Positions 1 through 4,692 of a stretch of DNA of 5,256 bases are shown here, in pieces (position 1 is the first letter of the stretch; every line of letters starts with the position of its first letter). This stretch comes from a bacterium (lineage in GTDB: Bacteria > UBA9089 > JASEGY01). Made by a program: the position numbers and the translations under genes. The notes beneath the pieces were generated by a model. That model worked only from the letters and a program-made list of their open reading frames with translations, had not been told where the DNA came from and ran no database searches. The DNA lies in contig JASEGY010000271.1 in the NCBI GenBank assembly GCA_030019105.1, positions 1 to 5,256 on the forward strand. The letters run 5' to 3'.

Positions 1-64
1 TCCGCTTCAAAAGTGTAAAGCTGTTATTTGGGCGATTTGAAACGATGCCAAAATTGGTTTGGTT

Positions 65-79
65 GCGGCCAGAGGCCGC
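65..79 (-). terminator. GC hairpin after the small minus-strand gene
   Basis: GCGGCC (65-70) and GGCCGC (74-79) form a perfect 6-bp all-GC stem with a 3-nt loop, eight bases past the stop codon of the small gene. On the minus strand the following bases are AACCAAACCAATTTT, so there is no proper U tract. It could be a weak or factor-assisted terminator, or a 3'-end stabilising hairpin. The stem is certain; its role is inferred. Confidence 0.4.
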
Positions 80-87
80 GCTAAGAA

Positions 88-285
88 TTAAGCGTATGTA
101 TTAAGTATTAGGCCGAGTCCAAAACTACTCCCCAACTCGGCTCCTCCTCCGGAGGAGCCGGATGCCGCTTCTACCGCTTGGGCGGTAATACTAGCGATCT
201 GTTGAGATATCCTGTTGGCCACCTCTAACATGGTGATGGCTGTGGAGAGTTGAACGGAACCCCCAATTGCTGAAGATGAACCCAT
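88..285 (-). CDS. Small protein of unknown function (65 aa)
   Basis: I do not recognise this protein. It is rich in Ser, Ala, Gly and Ile. Residues about 14-42 could form an amphipathic helix, followed by a Ser/Gly-rich linker (about 42-49) and a short hydrophobic C-terminus ending in LILNTYA. There is no clear signal peptide, cysteine or catalytic motif. The case for a real gene rests on the start: an AGGTGG Shine-Dalgarno (minus strand, 300-295) lies nine bases before the ATG, and no other long frame competes here. It is transcribed away from tsaC. An 8-bp inverted repeat in its leader (289-296 and 337-344) could fold over the ribosome binding site. Small structural or secreted peptides have this composition, but no family can be assigned. 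Confidence 0.6.
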   Translation of the reverse strand: MGSSSAIGGSVQLSTAITMLEVANRISQQIASITAQAVEAASGSSGGGAELGSSFGLGLILNTYA

Positions 286-288
286 TTT

Positions 289-344
289 AGATCACCACCT
301 ACAAAGTATTGGCTCAATATGTTCTCCCCGGTTTTTGGTGATCT
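289..344 (-). promoter_or_regulatory. Inverted repeat in the leader of the small gene, overlapping its RBS
   Basis: AGATCACC (289-296) and GGTGATCT (337-344) are exact inverted repeats 40 bases apart. In the minus-strand transcript the downstream arm overlaps the end of the AGGTGGTGATC ribosome binding region, so pairing would hide it. It could instead be a protein operator. The repeat is seen directly; regulation is an inference. Confidence 0.35.
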
Positions 345-351
345 CGACAAG

Positions 352-482
352 GATTTAATGTATCCTCTTCAAATCTATTGGGATATCTGATTGTAGGTTG
401 TAGGTTGTAAGTTAACCGTCACCCCGGCGAACTTACAACTTACAACAGATACCCATTAAATTTGAAGAGGATACGATTTAAT
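352..482. mobile_element. MITE-like inverted-repeat element C with 8-bp target duplication
   Basis: The element proper spans 360-474. Its ends are a perfect 15-bp inverted repeat, GTATCCTCTTCAAAT (360-374) and ATTTGAAGAGGATAC (460-474). The arms continue inward with few mismatches to about 46 bp (TTGTAGGTTGTAGG against its complement), leaving a small loop near 415-428, so nearly the whole element folds into one hairpin. It is flanked by the exact 8-bp direct repeat GATTTAAT (352-359 and 475-482), the mark of transposition. It encodes nothing and must have been moved by a transposase elsewhere. An 8-bp duplication occurs with several DDE transposase families, so the parent is not assigned. 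Confidence 0.8.
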
Positions 483-586
483 AGATTTGGAAAGAAGTTA
501 CGGAAGATTTACAGGTGCAGTTTTCATGCAGGTTCCGGGAAATTCCTCCGTGTACTTCCCTTATCAATAGGCATCCTTGCCTTTTA

Positions 587-659
587 ATTCAGCTGTCAGA
601 CCCTTCCAGGAGGGGAAACATGATTTTTGGGGAAAATCTTTTAGGCCTGACAACTGAAT
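587..659. repeat. Imperfect inverted repeat E (about 73 bp)
   Basis: ATTCAGCTGTCAG (587-599) and CTGACAACTGAAT (647-659) are complementary at 12 of 13 positions. Smaller stems lie inside, such as CCCTTCC/AGGGG and GATTTT/AAAATC. I see no target duplication, so it may be an old element or a structured RNA rather than a recent insertion. A TATAAT hexamer lies just downstream at 677-682 without a convincing -35 box. Confidence 0.45.
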
Positions 660-780
660 GTTAAATACTTTAAAAATATAATAGCATCCTCGTTTTGTAG
701 ATTTTCCCACAATGAGATGATCAGCGTTGATGCTCATCTGATATCCTTATCGGCAGAATAAAGGCAAAACTTTAGGACAA

Positions 781-961
781 AAGTTTCGAGTTTGAAGTTT
801 CGTAACCGTTCAGGTAGTGTAAATAAGGGAAAAGGGGAAAGTTGGGAAAAAGGGAAAATTAAGAGTAAAATAGGGATTCAACGGTTACCTTTTTCCTTAT
901 TTACACTACCTACCTGAGCGGTTACGAAGTTTCTAAGGTGTGAACTCGAAACTCGAAACTT
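781..961. repeat. Inverted-repeat element D abutting tsaC
   Basis: The outer arms AAGTTTCGAGTT (781-792) and AACTCGAAACTT (950-961) are a perfect 12-bp inverted repeat. An inner pair, CGTAACCGTTCAGGTAGTGT (801-820) and a complement at about 900-926, also pairs, the right arm having a 4-bp TACC duplication. The middle (about 826-878) is strikingly purine-rich (AAAAGGGGAAAG and similar). No target duplication was found. The 14-mer AACTCGAAACTTAA at the right end (950-963) recurs exactly at 971-984, inside the first codons of tsaC. This looks like a degenerate MITE. Confidence 0.6.
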
Positions 962-967
962 AAATAG

Positions 968-1576
968 ATGAACTCGAAACTTAAGATAAAGGAAGCTGCT
1001 TCGATAATACAAAAGGGTGGGGTGGTTATTTTCCCTACTGAAACAGTGTATGGTTTAGGTGCAGACGCCCTGAATCCTGCGGCTGTGGCCAGGATATTTC
1101 AAATCAAAAAAAGGGCCGACAATAAACCTTTAGCTATCTTGGTCGCCAACCAATCCCAGATAGAGATATTGACCGCCTGTATTCCTTGTCAGGCTAAAGT
1201 CTTGATAAAGAAGTTTTGGCCTGGCCCTTTAACCCTGATCCTTCCTGCCTCAGATCGAGTTCCCGCTATTCTCAAGGGAGAAGGTAATTCAGTCGGACTC
1301 AGGATGCCGGCCAACCAGGTAACATTAGACCTAATTAAAGAAGCAGGCTGTCCTCTGGCCGCTACTTCGGCCAACACCTCTGGTTGTCCTCCCCCAACCA
1401 GGGTTACGGAAATAGCCAAAGAGATATTCAAAGAGGTGGATATGATCCTTGACGGAGGGGAGACTGAGTTAGGTGTTGCTTCGACTGTGGTTGATCTAAC
1501 CGGCTCTCAACCAAGAGTCATTAGGTCCGGACCGGTGGTACTTGAGACAGGATTTTGGAAAAACAAGCGAAACTGA
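968..1576 (+). CDS. tsaC: Threonylcarbamoyl-AMP synthase, TsaC/YwlC/Sua5 family
   Basis: This cytoplasmic enzyme makes threonylcarbamoyl-AMP from threonine, bicarbonate and ATP, the first step of the t6A modification at position 37 of ANN-decoding tRNAs. The family signature is clear: PTETVYGLGAD (residues 23-33), KKRADNKPL (47-55, with nucleotide-binding basic residues), FWPGPLT (83-89), RMPAN (112-116), SANTSG (134-139), STVVDL (172-177) and a closing RSG (186-188). At 202 residues it is the short TsaC/YwlC form, without the extra C-terminal Sua5 domain. The ATG at 968 has no Shine-Dalgarno and lies in a repeat (971-984) copied from element D just upstream, so the first residues MNSKLK are repeat-derived. 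No better in-frame start precedes the conserved core. Tight linkage to ywlE is common in bacteria; here a prepilin gene separates them. Confidence 0.96.
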   Translation: MNSKLKIKEAASIIQKGGVVIFPTETVYGLGADALNPAAVARIFQIKKRADNKPLAILVANQSQIEILTACIPCQAKVLIKKFWPGPLTLILPASDRVPAILKGEGNSVGLRMPANQVTLDLIKEAGCPLAATSANTSGCPPPTRVTEIAKEIFKEVDMILDGGETELGVASTVVDLTGSQPRVIRSGPVVLETGFWKNKRN

Positions 1577-1595
1577 ACTTGATTCCCACGATTAC

Positions 1596-1699
1596 TTTCA
1601 GTCCGCCGAAGTCGGATTGGGTTTCAAACCCTTGTCTTTCAGACGGCAGGTCTTTCATCCACCGAAGGCGGAAGGGGCATTTAGCCCCAAACTTTTTTT
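1596..1699 (+). terminator. Tandem double-hairpin unit with a probable terminator
   Basis: Two diverged copies of a 36-base unit lie at 1596-1631 and 1653-1688. Each starts TTTCA, then has a CCGAAG-centred hairpin (TCCGCC..GTCGGA; TCCACC..GGCGGA) and a second hairpin (GGGTTTCAAACCC; GGGGC-ATTTA-GCCCC at 1674-1688). The last stem is followed by AAAC and seven Ts (1693-1699), resembling an intrinsic terminator for tsaC, just before the ribosome binding site of prepilin 1. Prepilin 1 would then need a promoter or read-through; none is obvious. Confidence 0.5.
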
Positions 1700-1717
1700 A
1701 GTAGAAAGGAATAGGAA

Positions 1718-2158
1718 ATGAAAAGAAATAACGGTCTTACCCTGATAGAGTTTTTGTCTATAGTGGCTATTGTTGGTCTTCTTATCCTCATCTTGATCCC
1801 CAGCTGGCGCTGGGTGACAGATGGAGCCAGTGAGAGTGCAACCAAGGCGAATATACGTCAGCTAAGAACAGCCATTCAGAAGTATTATCTTGACTATACT
1901 GAATTTCCAAAGACCTTAGACAGTGTCCCTGATGCAGGTAAAAAACCCTTTGTCACTTCTTATATAAAAGAGAGACCCGAAGCCCTCTTAAAAAAGAGCC
2001 TGGGGGCAGTCAGCCAAAGCGATGCCATAAAGTATGGGATTGAGCCGGCGGCGGGTACTACAGACGGGGGATGGTTTTATAATCCTACGACAGGGCAGAT
2101 ATGGGTCAACCATTCGGCAATGGATTCCAAGGGTGAGTTGAGTTACCTCGATTATTAA
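1718..2158 (+). CDS. Type IV prepilin-like / pseudopilin protein 1
   Basis: This is a predicted inner-membrane or pilus subunit with a type III signal sequence. A six-residue basic leader (MKRNNG) is followed by the cleavage site G6/L7, then LTLIE with the invariant Glu at mature position 5 (residue 11). A hydrophobic helix runs to about residue 28, with Pro at mature position 22. The +1 residue is Leu rather than the usual Phe. A helical stretch (36-60) leads into a small C-terminal domain with GGWFYNPTTGQIWVN (117-131), as in GspG-like pseudopilins. There is no cysteine pair. An AAAGGA ribosome binding site (1705-1710) lies seven bases before the ATG. It is paralogous to the prepilin at 3702, sharing the C-terminal signature and the final LDY/IDY. 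It sits between tsaC and ywlE. Whether it builds a pilus, a secretion pseudopilus or an uptake fibre cannot be told. Confidence 0.9.
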   Translation: MKRNNGLTLIEFLSIVAIVGLLILILIPSWRWVTDGASESATKANIRQLRTAIQKYYLDYTEFPKTLDSVPDAGKKPFVTSYIKERPEALLKKSLGAVSQSDAIKYGIEPAAGTTDGGWFYNPTTGQIWVNHSAMDSKGELSYLDY

Positions 2159-2238
2159 GGGCATCTTCCTGCGGTTAGAAAAATAGGCGTAAAAGCTGCT
2201 ATTTGCGCAATTGCCAAATTTTCGTCCCACTAATTGCT

Positions 2239-2691
2239 ATGATAAAGAAAATTCTGTTCGTCTGTACTGGTAATACGTGCCGGAGCGTGATGGCCGAGAA
2301 ATTATTTAAGTATATGCTGCCTCCTGATTCGGGGATAGAGGTAACATCGGCCGGAACAAATGTTTTTATCGGTCTTGAAATACCGGAGGCGATGAAAAAG
2401 ATGCTGGCGGCTGAAGGAATAGAACACTTAAATCACTGTCCTGTCCAGTTAGAGCGTTATATGCTCCGGGAAGCAGACCTTATTTTAACTATGGCCAAAC
2501 ATCATCAGGAACAGATAAACACCTATTTCCCTGGATTTGACGACAGAACCTTTCTTTTTAAAGAATTCACGGAACTCGGCCAGGGAGATATTCAAGATCC
2601 CTTTGGCGGCTCCTGGGAGGCTTATGAAACATGCTTGCACGAAATCAAGAGGGGGCTTGACAACCTTTTGAAAAAATTGGACGACATCTAA
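2239..2691 (+). CDS. ywlE: Low-molecular-weight phosphatase, YwlE-like (probable protein arginine phosphatase)
   Basis: The protein is a cytoplasmic member of the low-molecular-weight protein tyrosine phosphatase fold. The P-loop CTGNTCRS begins at residue 9: Cys9 is the nucleophile and Arg15 binds phosphate (CX5R). The general acid Asp120 sits in DPFGG (120-124), the form seen in YwlE. Thr13 matches the threonine that directs Bacillus YwlE to phosphoarginine; true tyrosine phosphatases usually have Ile or Leu there. Its 150 residues fit the family. I chose ATG 2239 because the protein then starts MIKKILFVCTGNTCRS, like its relatives. The frame is also open from a TTG at 2203, but those 12 extra residues match nothing, and neither start has a clear Shine-Dalgarno. 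The retropepsin gene follows after 12 bases, suggesting one transcript. No partner arginine kinase (McsB) is visible, so substrate assignment is inferred. Confidence 0.93.
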   Translation: MIKKILFVCTGNTCRSVMAEKLFKYMLPPDSGIEVTSAGTNVFIGLEIPEAMKKMLAAEGIEHLNHCPVQLERYMLREADLILTMAKHHQEQINTYFPGFDDRTFLFKEFTELGQGDIQDPFGGSWEAYETCLHEIKRGLDNLLKKLDDI

Positions 2692-2697
2692 GGAGGT
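2691..2697 (+). promoter_or_regulatory. Strong ribosome binding site overlapping the ywlE stop
   Basis: AGGAGGT is a near-perfect Shine-Dalgarno. Its first base is the last base of the ywlE stop codon, and it sits six bases before the ATG at 2704. This fixes the start of retropepsin 1 and suggests translational coupling to ywlE. Confidence 0.85.
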
Positions 2698-2703
2698 AAC
2701 CGA

Positions 2704-3090
2704 ATGGGAAGGATAATAACGCCGGTACTAATTACCAATGCGTTGGATACAAGCCATAGAATTGAATGCGATGTTCTTGTAGATACCGGGGCCAGCGCCC
2801 TGGTACTACCTGATGCCTGGAAAGGCAAATTAGGGAACTTCCCTTCGAGTCGAACGGTTAAAATGGAAACCGCTGATCAGCGAATTGTTTCGGGAAAAGC
2901 ATGTGGGCCGGTTGAAATTCAGATAGAGGGCTTTGCTCCAATTTATAACGAGGTCGTTTTCTTACCCATGGAACCTGTTAATGGTGGCTACGAACCAATA
3001 CTTGGCTATATTATTCTGGAACAATCCCAGGTAACGGTAGATATGGTCGGACATAGATTAGTCCCTGTAAAGTACCTTGACCTTAAGTAA
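2704..3090 (+). CDS. Retropepsin-like (clan AA) aspartic protease 1
   Basis: This 128-residue protein is a predicted single-domain aspartic protease of the retroviral type, active as a homodimer in which each chain gives one catalytic Asp. The motif VDTGAS places the catalytic residue at Asp27 with Thr28-Gly29. The second conserved element, a hydrophobic pair plus Gly (ILG, 99-101), is followed by ILEQ and a closing strand ending in RLVPVKY, as in bacterial clan AA proteases of this size. There is no signal peptide or membrane segment, so it is probably cytoplasmic. It follows ywlE by 12 bases with a strong ribosome binding site. The natural substrate of this bacterial group is generally unknown. 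A family A element inserted exactly at its stop codon: the TAA (3088-3090) is part of the 8-bp target duplication, so the coding sequence was left intact. Confidence 0.88.
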   Translation: MGRIITPVLITNALDTSHRIECDVLVDTGASALVLPDAWKGKLGNFPSSRTVKMETADQRIVSGKACGPVEIQIEGFAPIYNEVVFLPMEPVNGGYEPILGYIILEQSQVTVDMVGHRLVPVKYLDLK

Positions 3091-3379
3091 TTGCCGGCCT
3101 TGTCCATCGTTTCGGCCAATAGTGCTTGACCAAGTATAGTGCTTAAGAAAAAGATTCTGGGGTTGGTTGAAGATTGGAGTTTAGGCTTTAGCCTTTCATA
3201 AGTAATGAAATCCTAAAGGATTAACTCCGAAAGCTATATAGCCTATCTTGAATTCGCTTACCCCAAAATATTTATCTTAAGAGCTATAGTTGCAGAGCTT
3301 GCTCTGCCGTAATGTCGAGCAAGCTCGACCACTACAAAATTGATCCGATGGCCGAAACGATGGATAAGGCCTAATTGCC
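3088..3379 (+). mobile_element. MITE-like element A, copy 1, interrupted by element B
   Basis: The element proper is 3096-3371. Its 23-bp terminal inverted repeats (3096-3118 and 3349-3371) differ at one position and begin GGCCTTG. It is flanked by the 8-bp direct repeat TAATTGCC (3088-3095 and 3372-3379), and the left copy contains the stop codon of retropepsin 1. The core carries two adjacent perfect hairpins, GCAGAGC-TT-GCTCTGC and GTCGAGC-AA-GCTCGAC (3292-3329), inside a larger GTAGT..ACTAC palindrome. A 59-base stretch (3287-3345) is identical, inverted, to 4727-4785 in copy 2. It encodes nothing. The host copy is split at about 3134/3289 by element B. Confidence 0.88.
3135..3288 (+). 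mobile_element. MITE-like element B, copy 1, nested in element A
   Basis: The element proper is 3137-3286 (150 bp), flanked by TA on both sides (3135-3136 and 3287-3288). The ends TAGTGCTTAAGA and TCTTAAGAGCTA are 12-bp inverted repeats with two mismatches. The similarity extends inward past GATTCTGGGGT (left) and ACCCCAAAATA (right). The middle folds again: GGAGTT/AACTCC, CTTTAG/CTAAAG and TTTCAT/ATGAAA. A TA duplication is typical of IS630/Tc1/mariner-type transposases, which may have mobilised it. The start of a second copy is at 5208. Confidence 0.8.
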
Positions 3380-3448
3380 GCTGTTCCGGGTTATCTCATG
3401 GCTCAAAATAATTGTTACAGATAAATTAGCATATCAGGGAAAAAATGC

Positions 3449-3477
3449 TTGACAAATAAAATCTGATGTGGTATCAT
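3449..3477 (+). promoter_or_regulatory. Sigma-70-type promoter for riboswitch and prepilin 2
   Basis: A perfect -35 box TTGACA (3449-3454) and the -10 box TATCAT (3472-3477) are separated by the ideal 17 bases. Transcription would begin near 3484, about 25 bases before the riboswitch aptamer. Its placement directly ahead of a structured leader makes it one of the best supported control sites in the window. Confidence 0.8.
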
Positions 3478-3508
3478 AATAGCCAGAAGAGAGAAATGCT
3501 AATTATCG

Positions 3509-3609
3509 CTATCCTCGAAAGGGCTAACCTTCCGGAGGTTGAAAGGGGGGGGCGCAAAGCCGAGGGTCTAATTAGAATTAATTAGACAGCCTGGCTGCCG
3601 AAGGGATGG
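3509..3609 (+). ncRNA. GEMM-I cyclic di-GMP riboswitch (c-di-GMP-I)
   Basis: The aptamer matches the GEMM-I layout in order. P1 is CTATCCT (3509-3515) with GGGATGG (3603-3609). GGGCTAACC (3521-3529) corresponds to the conserved AGGGCAAACC. A GAAA run precedes GGGCGCAAAGCC (3550-3561), the most conserved block. A 9-bp distal stem GTCTAATTA/TAATTAGAC closes on a 4-nt loop (3566-3587), and CAGCCTGGCTGCCG (3587-3600) matches the 3' conserved strand. The base equivalent to Vc2 G20, which contacts one ligand guanine, is G (3522), favouring c-di-GMP over the cGAMP-binding variant with A. P2 is unusual: CCTTCC pairs with the G run across an 11-nt loop, so the normal GNRA tetraloop is not formed cleanly. 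The leader precedes a prepilin gene, a classic c-di-GMP target. Confidence 0.9.
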
Positions 3610-3632
3610 GGAGAGATAGAGGGCCTGACTTT

Positions 3633-3663
3633 GAGCCATTGAGGCGCGAAGAAAGGCTTTTTT
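3633..3663 (+). terminator. Possible riboswitch expression platform (intrinsic terminator)
   Basis: GAGCC (3633-3637) can pair with GGCTT (3655-3659), followed directly by a run of six Ts (3658-3663). It lies 24 bases after the aptamer and 38 bases before the prepilin start. A competing stem, GCCT (3623-3626) with AGGC (3641-3644), would trap part of the same sequence. The stem is short with a long loop, so the switching mechanism is tentative. Confidence 0.45.
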
Positions 3664-3701
3664 ATTATGGGTTAAAGTAGAGAGGGGATATCGGATTTAT
3701 C

Positions 3702-4169
3702 ATGAGACCTAAAAGAGAAAGTGGTTTTACCTTACTCGAATTAATGATTGTGGTCTGCATTATTGGTATCCTGGCAGCGGTAGCTACTCCTAAGTATGTA
3801 GGTCTGGTTGATCAGGCCAAAGACGCGGCGATAAAGGCTAACTTGCATAATTTAAGAGTAGCTGTTCATCTTTATTATGCCTCGAGCGAAGGGGTATGGC
3901 CGGCAACGCTGAATAATGTGCCTCACCCGGGAGGAGAATTTCCGGCTTTCTTGCCCACCTATATGGAGAGGATACCGGAAGCCAGATTAAGGAGTAACCT
4001 TGAGCCTCCTGTTCCTGATAGCGCCAACGTTGTTCTCAGCGGCGAGGACCCTATCGAAACCCCAATCGCCCCGCAAGGGGGGTGGATTTATAATCCACGT
4101 ACCGGTGATATCAAGGTCAATTGCGATGCATTTGATACAAAACTGAAGCTGCGCTATATTGATTACTAA
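3702..4169 (+). CDS. Type IV prepilin-like / pseudopilin protein 2
   Basis: This is a prepilin-like protein with a textbook type III signal. An eight-residue basic leader (MRPKRESG) is followed by the cleavage site G8/F9, then FTLLELMIVVCIIGILAAVA with Glu at mature position 5 (residue 13) and Pro at mature position 22 (residue 30). Helical residues 35-60 lead to a C-terminal domain with GGWIYNPRTGDIKVN (126-140). The end, RYIDY, parallels YLDY in prepilin 1, and the two are paralogues over the whole length. It would be processed by a prepilin peptidase at the inner membrane and join a pilus or pseudopilus. The nearest purine-rich ribosome site, GAGGGG (3682-3687), is rather far (14 bases) from the ATG, but the leader and cleavage site fix this start. 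The c-di-GMP riboswitch upstream implies control by c-di-GMP. Confidence 0.94.
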   Translation: MRPKRESGFTLLELMIVVCIIGILAAVATPKYVGLVDQAKDAAIKANLHNLRVAVHLYYASSEGVWPATLNNVPHPGGEFPAFLPTYMERIPEARLRSNLEPPVPDSANVVLSGEDPIETPIAPQGGWIYNPRTGDIKVNCDAFDTKLKLRYIDY

Positions 4170-4207
4170 TACATCTCGGCGTAAGTTCCTCGCCGGTTAC
4201 AGGCATT

Positions 4208-4242
4208 GACCTTCCCGAAAGCTTCAAGCTTTCGGGAAGGTC
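4208..4242 (+). terminator. Perfect 17-bp hairpin after prepilin 2
   Basis: GACCTTCCCGAAAGCTT (4208-4224) and its exact complement (4226-4242) are separated by one base; the T/A pair at 4207/4243 extends it to 18 bp. Five Ts follow only ten bases later (4253-4257), so it is not a classical intrinsic terminator. It may end or attenuate the prepilin 2 transcript, block 3' exonucleases, or be a small repeat. A weaker hairpin, CGGCG/CGCCG, lies just before it at 4177-4195. Confidence 0.55.
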
Positions 4243-4315
4243 AGGTTACGACTTTTTGAGAAGATACAGATTAACCCTAAGTCAGACAGAAGCCTTGTAA
4301 GGGAGGATTTTTGTG

Positions 4316-4690
4316 ATGAGGATTATAAAGGAGATTGAAATTGGGGAAAGGAAGGCTAATGCCTTATTTGACACGGGTGCGATGCATACCTATGTTAAAG
4401 AGGATATTCTTTGTGATGCCCAAAAACTGAATATTCCAAAATCCTATAAAGTAGCCCTTGGTGGAAGAAATATTGAGGTGCATGAATTATATTTTGTTTG
4501 GGGAGAAATCGAAGGTTTGGGATTTGATATGGAAGTAGTTTCAGTAGATGAGCTTGGCAGGGCAGATGGAAAAGAGTTAGATGCCATTATTGGCGCCTTG
4601 ACTATGGAGAAATGGGAGATAATCCCTAATCCAAAGGAGGGCACCCTTGACCTTGAAGGATTAAAGCGGCGTGAATTTATAGAGTTCTAA
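4316..4690 (+). CDS. Retropepsin-like (clan AA) aspartic protease 2
   Basis: This 124-residue protein is a second predicted retroviral-type aspartic protease. FDTGA gives catalytic Asp19-Thr20-Gly21, and DAIIGALTMEKW (89-100) supplies the hydrophobic-hydrophobic-Gly element near the C-terminus. There is no signal peptide. It differs strongly from protease 1 outside these motifs (no extended N-terminus, and a longer charged tail ending LKRREFIEF), so the two belong to different subgroups rather than being a recent duplication. The ribosome site GGGAGG (4301-4306) serves either ATG 4316 (nine bases away, chosen) or the adjacent in-frame GTG 4313 (six bases), which would add one residue. It lies 146 bases after prepilin 2, with a perfect hairpin between, so shared transcription depends on read-through. 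A family A element begins just past its stop codon. The substrate is unknown. Confidence 0.87.
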   Translation: MRIIKEIEIGERKANALFDTGAMHTYVKEDILCDAQKLNIPKSYKVALGGRNIEVHELYFVWGEIEGLGFDMEVVSVDELGRADGKELDAIIGALTMEKWEIIPNPKEGTLDLEGLKRREFIEF

Positions 4691-4692
4691 AA

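Larger units (their letters stand above)
300..967. other. Gene-free interval packed with inverted repeats
   Basis: No coding region is convincing in these roughly 670 bases. The interval holds elements C, E and D, plus a small imperfect hairpin at about 713-741 (ATGAG/CTCAT with ATCA/TGAT). The stretch from about 483 to 586 shows nothing beyond AGGC/GCCT near 569-582. A possible tsaC promoter is TTGGGA (842-847) and TAAAAT (866-871) with an 18-bp spacer, inside element D; this is weak. Confidence 0.6.

Noticed and set aside
300..967. CRISPR array
   Set aside because: The repeats are inverted pairs of differing sequence, not regularly spaced direct repeats, and no cas gene is present.
1189..1431. 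Open frame on the minus strand inside tsaC
   Set aside because: It lies wholly opposite the conserved tsaC core, has no ribosome site and shows no recognisable protein motif.
1988..2230. Open frame on the minus strand across the end of prepilin 1
   Set aside because: It overlaps the conserved pilin C-terminus and has a composition typical of an antisense frame.
2203..2238. Upstream TTG start for the ywlE gene
   Set aside because: The 12 added residues fall outside the family pattern, no ribosome site supports it, and ATG 2239 gives the standard N-terminus.
3509..3609. cGAMP (GEMM-Ib) riboswitch rather than c-di-GMP
   Set aside because: The cGAMP variants have A at the position equivalent to G20; here it is G (3522).
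2704..4690. Retropepsin-like proteins as prepilin peptidases
   Set aside because: Prepilin peptidases are multi-pass membrane enzymes with GxGD-type active sites; these proteins are small, soluble and carry DTG motifs.
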